This document shows, piece after piece, positions 5,043 through 9,253 of a stretch of DNA of 9,253 bases. Position numbers and translations under genes: made by a program. This DNA is from Verrucomicrobia bacterium UBA6354 (lineage in GTDB: Bacteria > Verrucomicrobiota > Kiritimatiellia > RFP12 > UBA1067), in NCBI GenBank assembly GCA_002440145.1, contig DJRS01000045.1:13022-22274 (forward strand), read 5' to 3'. The notes under the pieces were generated by a model. The model was not told the DNA's origin and ran no database searches. It worked only from the letters and a program-made list of their open reading frames with translations. Every line of letters starts with the position of its first letter. Position 1 is the stretch's first letter.

Positions 5043-6686
5043 TCAGAACGTGAAAAACACGCCGGTGTTCCAGAGCCAGCCGCTCAAATCGACCTCCGTC
5101 TTGTCTCCCGCGGGGCCATAGCTCGCCGGACCGCCGAGCCGCCAGTCGAAGCCGGAATACACGCCCATCCGGTCCGTCAGATCGTACGTCGCCTGCACGC
5201 CGAGGATGCCCTGCGCCGAAAAAGCCGTGTCGTCCGCGACCGCCGCCGTGCGCGCGTTCAGCCAGTTGAACGCCACGCCCAGGCGCATGCCCAGCGCGAA
5301 ATTGTCCGTAACCCGCCGCTCAGGCACCAGCATCGCGCGGATCTCGCCATAGGCCAGACGGTCGGCCGCGGCGTACTCCTGCCGCGGACAGAACGCGCCC
5401 CCGAAGCCCAGATGCAGCCCGTACGCGCCGCTCTCCAGCAACCGCTGCCGCCAAGCGGCCTCCGCCCCGTAGAGTTCGCCGCGCGATTTGCCGGCGGGAC
5501 CCGAGGCCCGCACCCCACCGCGGCCGAAACCACCCAGCCCGAAACGCCCTTCAAGCGGGGGGAGTGGCCCGAAAAACGCCTGCGCCAGGGCCGGAACCGT
5601 CCGACCCCGTCCATCCATGCCCCGCAGGGCCAGCGTCCGCACGTAGGGCTGTGTGCGCACCGTCGCCGTCAGCCCCCATTTCGTGCGGCTGGCGGTCGCG
5701 CCCCCGTCCGACACCAGAAGGAGCGAAAGCGTGCCGTTCGCGTTGCGCGGCCCCGTGCACAAGCCTTCGTAGCAGGCGACGTCCGACTGCAGGACGCCGC
5801 CCCCGAAGAAATCGCCGTCCCGCAGGCTGTAGAGCGCCGCGCCCTTCTCGACCGGCGCATAGACCGCCCCCTCGAGAGACTGGATTGCGCCGACGTCCGT
5901 CGCCTTCGTGAAGTCCGGGCGGTAGATGCGCGTCAGTCCCAGCGTTTCGTAAGAACACTCCCGCTCCAGGACGAGAAGCGAATCGTCCGGCAGGACGCAC
6001 AAGTCCGACACGCCGCTGTTGAGCGCCCCCAGCGAGCCGACCGGGTCGCACACGTACGCCCACATCCCCGCCGGGACCCACTCGCTTTGCCCGTCCGGCC
6101 GCGTAAAGCGCATGAGGCGGACTGTCGTGCCGCGTTTGGCCGTCGCGCGCGGCCCGTCGCAATCGAGGGCCTCCTCGTTCGCCGTCCAGAGCGTCAACCC
6201 GTCCGGCGAAATCGCCAGAGACTCCAGCGAAAGATTGCCGCGCGCGTGTTCCCTCACAAAGGACGGGACCGGCACCGTCCGCCCGGTCCGTTCGCCCGTC
6301 TCGGGATCGTATTCGCGAATGGAAGTGTCCTGCTCGTCCGAGACCCAGATCTTGCCGTTGAAAGGGTCGCGCGCCACCCCCTCCACATCGTGCGCACCCT
6401 TGAGAACGACGCCGGGGCCCATTTCCGGTTTTTCGACGAGCGCGCCCTGCGCATCGCGTTTCACGGTCATCTTGTGCACCGCACACCCGTCCGCGAACAT
6501 GGCGCCACCGTCGCGGACCACGTAGAACGTATCCGACTCCAGCCAGGATACGCCGCTCATGTCGGCATAATCCGGCAGGGCCAGCGTGAATTTCCCGCCG
6601 GATTCTTCTATGGTGAGCGCGGCAAAGACGCTCCCGCCCGTCCATAGGGCGGCAAAGAAGGCGAGAAGCGGACGAAAACGAACCAT
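5043..6686 (-). CDS. Secreted phytase-like beta-propeller fused to an outer-membrane beta-barrel
   Basis: The 547-residue protein begins with a signal peptide (MVRFRPLLAFFAALWTGG...) and likely cleavage after A22 (SVFA|AL). Residues 24 to about 355 resemble the 'esterase-like activity of phytase' propeller family: an opening YADMSGVSWL (40-49), DVEGVARDPFNGKIWVSDEQ (100-119), NLSLESLAISPDGLTLWTAN (151-170) and TTVRLMRFTRP (187-197). Such domains are extracytoplasmic; true phytase activity is unproven for most members. After a glycine/proline-rich linker (373-400), residues 401-547 show alternating hydrophobic and polar strands (YGLHLGFGGAF, LAYGEIRAML, NFALGMRLGVAFNWL, QGILGVQATYDL, MGVYSGFDWRL, DLSGWLWNTGVFFTF). 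It ends in phenylalanine, as many outer-membrane proteins do, which suggests an eight-stranded or autotransporter-like barrel. The start is the ATG sharing one base with the nadD stop (TAATG). An alternative is a soluble propeller with a non-barrel beta-domain. Confidence 0.7.
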   Translation of the reverse strand: MVRFRPLLAFFAALWTGGSVFAALTIEESGGKFTLALPDYADMSGVSWLESDTFYVVRDGGAMFADGCAVHKMTVKRDAQGALVEKPEMGPGVVLKGAHDVEGVARDPFNGKIWVSDEQDTSIREYDPETGERTGRTVPVPSFVREHARGNLSLESLAISPDGLTLWTANEEALDCDGPRATAKRGTTVRLMRFTRPDGQSEWVPAGMWAYVCDPVGSLGALNSGVSDLCVLPDDSLLVLERECSYETLGLTRIYRPDFTKATDVGAIQSLEGAVYAPVEKGAALYSLRDGDFFGGGVLQSDVACYEGLCTGPRNANGTLSLLLVSDGGATASRTKWGLTATVRTQPYVRTLALRGMDGRGRTVPALAQAFFGPLPPLEGRFGLGGFGRGGVRASGPAGKSRGELYGAEAAWRQRLLESGAYGLHLGFGGAFCPRQEYAAADRLAYGEIRAMLVPERRVTDNFALGMRLGVAFNWLNARTAAVADDTAFSAQGILGVQATYDLTDRMGVYSGFDWRLGGPASYGPAGDKTEVDLSGWLWNTGVFFTF

Positions 6687-7372
6687 TACGGCTTTTGGTA
6701 CAGACGGCAGTGGCACAGCCCATGCCAAGCGGGATCCGCGAGCTGCCCCCGGAACTGCTGGCATGGACAGAAATACTCGGGAATCTTCGGAATGCGGCAC
6801 GGACAGTAGCCATCCTTCCGGCGCAATCCTTCCAGAATCACGTTCACGATGCGCGTATCGGGCTGATAGCGGACCTTTTTCACCAGAAACAGCGCGACGG
6901 CGGGCGGAACCAAATCGTCGACCGGCTTTCCTTCCGCCAGACGCGCGCGCACCTCGGTGGAGGATTCCGGCGTGCGCGGATAGACGTGGAAGGTGCACAA
7001 TTTGCGCAATTCGTCGCAATCCTTCCACCGCGGCAGTCCAGCAACCGAATCCTCCCCTATGAGGAAGACAAGTTCGTCATGCGGATGCTCCGCGGCGAAT
7101 TCCCGCACGGTGTCGATCGCGTACGACACGCCGCCGCGACGCATTTCCCGGTCGTCCACCCGCACGTGCTCGAAGCCGTTGAACGCCGCGCGCACGAGCA
7201 GCAGGCGATCCCACGTTCCGCCGGGAGTCTGGTCGACCTTGAACGGACTTACGGCGGCCGGAATGACGACAACCTCGTCCACGACGCCTTCCGCAAGCGC
7301 CTTCTTGACCACGGTCACGTGTCCCGAGTGGATGGGGTCGAACGTGCCGCCGAACAGTCCGATGCGGCTCAT
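6686..7372 (-). CDS. nadD: NadD fused to a C-terminal FTR-like [4Fe-4S]/disulfide domain
   Basis: Residues 1 to about 170 are nicotinate-mononucleotide adenylyltransferase, which joins NaMN and ATP to form deamido-NAD in the cytoplasm. GGTFDPIHSGH (8-18) is the nucleotidyltransferase signature, LVFLIGEDSV (101-110) is the GxD region, SSTEVR (137-142) is the family's second ATP-binding motif, and LVPPAVALFLVKKVRY (154-169) is the usual C-terminal end. The roughly 30 residues normally found between the 'v.R(p)' strand and SST are missing. In the same frame, residues 173-228 (RIVNVILEGLRRKDGYCPCR...) match the catalytic domain of ferredoxin-thioredoxin reductase: CPC at 190-192, CPC at 202-204 and CHC at 220-222, ending LYQKP. 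By analogy, C190, C202, C204 and C220 would hold a [4Fe-4S] cluster and C192-C222 form the redox disulfide. It overlaps proC by ATGA and the next gene by TAATG. The nadD identity is firm, and the fusion is clear in the frame but functionally unproven. Confidence 0.88.
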   Translation of the reverse strand: MSRIGLFGGTFDPIHSGHVTVVKKALAEGVVDEVVVIPAAVSPFKVDQTPGGTWDRLLLVRAAFNGFEHVRVDDREMRRGGVSYAIDTVREFAAEHPHDELVFLIGEDSVAGLPRWKDCDELRKLCTFHVYPRTPESSTEVRARLAEGKPVDDLVPPAVALFLVKKVRYQPDTRIVNVILEGLRRKDGYCPCRIPKIPEYFCPCQQFRGQLADPAWHGLCHCRLYQKP

Positions 7373-8148
7373 GCCAGTTCTTCCGATCGTTTTGCCGCGG
7401 CCGCGAGCGTATCCGCCACGATCCGCTTGAATTCCGGATTCTGCAGGCGTTCCATGCCCGCGGCGGTGGTCCCGCCCTTCGTGCAGACGCCCGCGATGAA
7501 CGCCTTGAGCTCCACGCCGCTTTCGCGCAGGAACTTGGCCGTCCCGTACATCGTCTGTTCCGCCAAAAGGCGCGCGACGGCCGGGGGAAGACCAAGCTGG
7601 ACGCCGCCTTCCGCCATCGCCTCTTCCATGTAGGCGAAGTAGGCCGGGCCCGACCCCGAGAGGGCGGTGACCGCATCGAAAGCCTTTTCCTCGAGAACGA
7701 CGGTTTCGCCCGCCCCGTCCAGTATGCGCTTGACGCGCGCCACCGCCTCCGTGGGCGTATGGGCCCCGGGGCAAATCGCGCACATGCCCGCCTTCGCCCG
7801 CAGCGCCAGGTTCGGCATGACCCGCACCAGATGCACGCGCGGACCGAACGCCGCGCGCAGTTTCGCGAGCGTCTTGCCCGCCACGATCGAAACCAGCGTC
7901 TGGGCTTCCGTCAAAAGCGGGCGCGTCTCTTCGGCCACGGCATCCACGTCCTGCGGACGGACGGCGAGGAAGATCAAATCGGCTTTTTTCGCCACTTCCC
8001 GCACGTCCCCCGTGACTTGCACGCCCAGACGGACGCGCAAATCCTCCGCCCGCGCGGCGTTCTTTTCCGCCATGAGGACGTCCCCGGCGGAGGGCATCGC
8101 CGAAAGAATGCCTTCCGCCATCTTGCCGGCGCCGAAGAACCCGATCAT
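7369..8148 (-). CDS. proC: Pyrroline-5-carboxylate reductase
   Basis: The 259-residue enzyme carries out the last step of proline synthesis, reducing 1-pyrroline-5-carboxylate to L-proline with NAD(P)H in the cytoplasm. The N-terminal Rossmann motif is IGFFGAGKMAEG (2-13). FLAVRPQDV (60-68) is the conserved strand after the dinucleotide site, and RVMPN (109-113) is diagnostic. ALSGSGPAYFAYMEEAM (162-178) and CTKGGTTAAGMERL (222-235) form the C-terminal dimerisation and substrate region. Its length is close to the usual 265-275 residues, and all key motifs are present. The start ATG overlaps the stop of the S1-domain gene (ATGA), with AGGGA about 10 bases upstream. The stop overlaps the nadD start in the same way. 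Confidence 0.95.
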   Translation of the reverse strand: MIGFFGAGKMAEGILSAMPSAGDVLMAEKNAARAEDLRVRLGVQVTGDVREVAKKADLIFLAVRPQDVDAVAEETRPLLTEAQTLVSIVAGKTLAKLRAAFGPRVHLVRVMPNLALRAKAGMCAICPGAHTPTEAVARVKRILDGAGETVVLEEKAFDAVTALSGSGPAYFAYMEEAMAEGGVQLGLPPAVARLLAEQTMYGTAKFLRESGVELKAFIAGVCTKGGTTAAGMERLQNPEFKRIVADTLAAAAKRSEELA

Positions 8149-8945
8149 ATCTTCAATCCCTTGAAAGCGTCCGCGAGAGAGCCGACGTTCTCGTTCTTCT
8201 TCTCGTTTTCCGCCATCCATGCGGCGACTTCGGCCGCCGACTGTTCCGCGGCTTCCTCTTCGGGGGTCTTTTTGAATGTGCGCGTCAGGCATTCCTTGCG
8301 GGAAAGCGAAATCTTGCCCTCCTCGCGGTTGACGCGCAGGACCTTGACCGTGACGCCGTCGCCCGGATGCAGCACCGTGCGCGGATCTTCCACGCGCTCC
8401 CAGGCGATTTCCCGCACCGGGATAAGCCCTTCCACGCCGCCCAGGTCGACAAACGCGCCGAAATCCAGCACGCGCGTCACCGTTCCGTTCAGCGTCTCGC
8501 CTTCGTCCAGCTGGTTCAGCATCGCTTCCTTCAGCGCGGCCGCCTCGATATCCTGCAAGGCGCGGCGCGAAACCACCACGTTCAGCCCGCGGTCGTCCTT
8601 GGCGTACTCGGTCACGAGGAAATCGAACTTGCGCCCGACATAGTCCGCCCCCTCCTTGCGGATGCGGTCGATCTGGCTGAAGGGACAAAACGCGCGCGTG
8701 CCGGCCACGGTGACCTCGTAGCCGCCCTTGATCTCCTTCTCGACAAGGCCCGGAATCGCCGCGCCCGTTTCCCACGCCGCTTTTATGGAGGCGTTGTCGT
8801 CCGACAATACCGGTTCGCCCGTCTTCTTCTCGGGACGGACGATGGACTTGTCGTCGTTGAAAGCCTTGCCGAACTTGTAGCTCTTGCGGATTCCCTTCAT
8901 CTGACCGTCCACAAGCGCACCGAAATCGAATTGATTCGCATTCAT
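8145..8945 (-). CDS. Two-repeat S1 RNA-binding protein (short RpsA-like)
   Basis: The 266-residue protein has two S1 (OB-fold) repeats. The first, about 64-128, reads GLVEKEIKGGYEVTVAG... ending VVVSRR, and resembles repeat 2 of ribosomal protein S1. The second, about 149-217, has GTVTRVLDFGAFVDLGGVEG, an AWERVEDP segment, and ends VNREEGKISLSRK, closely resembling repeat 3. E. coli S1 has six repeats, so this is a truncated or specialised form. A lysine-rich N-terminus (residues 17-45) and an acidic, alanine/glutamate-rich helical tail (228-258) flank the repeats. It should bind single-stranded RNA, in translation or RNA turnover; which one is not decided. The start at 8945 is preferred because a TGCTATAAT promoter lies just upstream. 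The frame stays open further upstream, but that stretch is promoter and repeat DNA. No ribosome binding site is visible. Confidence 0.8.
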   Translation of the reverse strand: MNANQFDFGALVDGQMKGIRKSYKFGKAFNDDKSIVRPEKKTGEPVLSDDNASIKAAWETGAAIPGLVEKEIKGGYEVTVAGTRAFCPFSQIDRIRKEGADYVGRKFDFLVTEYAKDDRGLNVVVSRRALQDIEAAALKEAMLNQLDEGETLNGTVTRVLDFGAFVDLGGVEGLIPVREIAWERVEDPRTVLHPGDGVTVKVLRVNREEGKISLSRKECLTRTFKKTPEEEAAEQSAAEVAAWMAENEKKNENVGSLADAFKGLKI

Positions 8946-8955
8946 ATGTTCATCT

Positions 8956-8964
8956 ATTATAGCA
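8956..8964 (-). promoter_or_regulatory. Extended -10 promoter of the S1-proC-nadD-phytase-like cluster
   Basis: On the minus strand TGCTATAAT (8964-8956) is a perfect extended -10 element (TGn followed by TATAAT). The hexamer 17 bases upstream, CTGGTT (8984-8979), is a weak -35 box. Transcription would start near 8949, leaving only about 4-5 bases before the ATG at 8945, so the message would be almost leaderless. Confidence 0.6.
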
Positions 8965-9032
8965 TATCGGGCGGATAAAACCAGCCCTATTTTGAACTGG
9001 CGTCTCCCCCGGGATTTTCGGCTTGCCGCGTT

Positions 9033-9066
9033 AGGGCCGACTCGGCGCCCCCTCGAGGCCGGCCCT
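9033..9066. repeat. GC-rich hairpin upstream of the S1-gene promoter
   Basis: Outer arms AGGGCCG (9033-9039) and CGGCCCT (9060-9066) and inner arms CTCG (9041-9044) and CGAG (9054-9057) form an interrupted 11-pair stem around a 9-base loop. It lacks a real T-run on either strand (TTTG on plus, none on minus), so it is not a standard terminator. It could be the 3' end of an upstream transcript or a regulatory fold. Confidence 0.4.
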
Positions 9067-9217
9067 TTGTCCTGTCCGCGGGGACGGAAGCAAAACACTG
9101 CGGAGATTTGACTCTGTTCCCGCGGAAATCCGGACCGGACCAGCCCTCCCGTCTCCAGAGGCGTCCGCGCAATTTGTCCGGTTTCCGGCCGATTCGGCGG
9201 TTTTTGCACCCGCGGCG

Positions 9218-9253
9218 GTTCCGGCGCAACGGTATCGCCGTTCCGGCGCAACG
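9218..9253. repeat. 22-base tandem repeat running off the window
   Basis: GTTCCGGCGCAACG occurs at 9218-9231 and 9240-9253 with a 22-base period, the first unit ending GTATCGCC. The second copy is cut by the end of the window, so more units may follow. The first unit shares GTTCCGGCGC and CGGTATCGCC, in order, with the hairpin repeat at 341-394. With no spacer between units it is a tandem or REP-like repeat, not a CRISPR array. Confidence 0.6.

Larger units (their letters stand above)
8946..9253. other. Non-coding right end of the window
   Basis: These 308 bases hold the promoter at 8956-8964, a GC-rich hairpin at 9033-9066 and the tandem repeat at 9218-9253. The minus-strand frame of the S1 gene stays open across it, but the translation is arginine- and proline-rich with no recognisable fold and runs through the promoter, so I do not count it as coding. 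No tRNA, riboswitch or small-RNA fold was recognised. Confidence 0.5.

Noticed and set aside
4932..6647. A 571-codon plus-strand frame opposite the phytase-like gene.
   Set aside because: The product is arginine- and proline-rich with no motif. The opposite strand has a signal peptide, propeller motifs and a coupled start.
5043..7028. A longer version of the phytase-like protein starting upstream inside nadD.
   Set aside because: The extra 114 residues are an alternative frame of nadD. The ATG at 6686 is followed by a proper signal peptide and shares a base with the nadD stop.
9033..9066. Rho-independent terminator.
   Set aside because: The stem is good but neither strand has the following T-run, so it is listed only as a hairpin.
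8946..9251. N-terminal extension of the S1 protein by about 102 residues.
   Set aside because: The extension would run across a perfect TGnTATAAT promoter, a hairpin and the tandem repeat, and its translation is low-complexity Arg/Pro text.
9218..9253. CRISPR array.
   Set aside because: The repeated units abut directly without unique spacers, the unit is 22 bases, and no cas gene is present.

Overview
The window looks like chromosomal DNA from a GC-rich, Gram-negative, probably anaerobic bacterium. A PVC-group lineage such as Kiritimatiellota, Lentisphaerota or Verrucomicrobiota is my best guess, from protein style, a lipoprotein, an outer-membrane barrel protein and the type of dispersed repeats; the sequence does not prove it. 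All nine recognisable genes lie on the minus strand. They are tightly packed and read right to left from about 8945 to 555. The two ends of the window are non-coding or repeat-rich. No tRNA, rRNA, CRISPR array or transposase was seen.

The right-hand cluster (8945 to 5043) starts at an extended -10 promoter that leaves almost no leader. It encodes a two-repeat S1 RNA-binding protein, pyrroline-5-carboxylate reductase (proC), a NadD fused to a C-terminal ferredoxin-thioredoxin-reductase-like [4Fe-4S]/disulfide domain, and a secreted phytase-like beta-propeller joined to a predicted outer-membrane beta-barrel. The first three junctions overlap by 4, 4 and 1 bases, so the four genes are probably translationally coupled.

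After a 76-base gap with a second candidate promoter comes the left-hand cluster (4966 to 555). It encodes a phosphomannomutase/phosphoglucomutase, a TPR lipoprotein that begins with GTG inside the mutase gene, a CvpA-family membrane protein, a CgeB-like glycosyltransferase and a short MgtC/SapB membrane protein. Sugar-1-phosphate supply, a glycosyltransferase, a lipoprotein and two small membrane proteins suggest an envelope-related operon.

The left end (1-554) has a rho-independent terminator for a plus-strand gene outside the window. It then has an AT-rich inverted repeat, a good sigma-70-like promoter with a ribosome binding site and start codon, and a reading frame that soon runs into two repeat elements. 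One repeat shares two ordered 10-base blocks with the 22-base tandem repeat at the extreme right end (9218-9253), so the gene block is flanked by related repeats.

The strongest candidate for something undescribed is the NadD-FTR fusion. It is one uninterrupted frame, all six cysteines of the FTR catalytic domain are present, and the NadD part looks internally shortened. This would put a redox-active Fe-S module on an enzyme of NAD synthesis.
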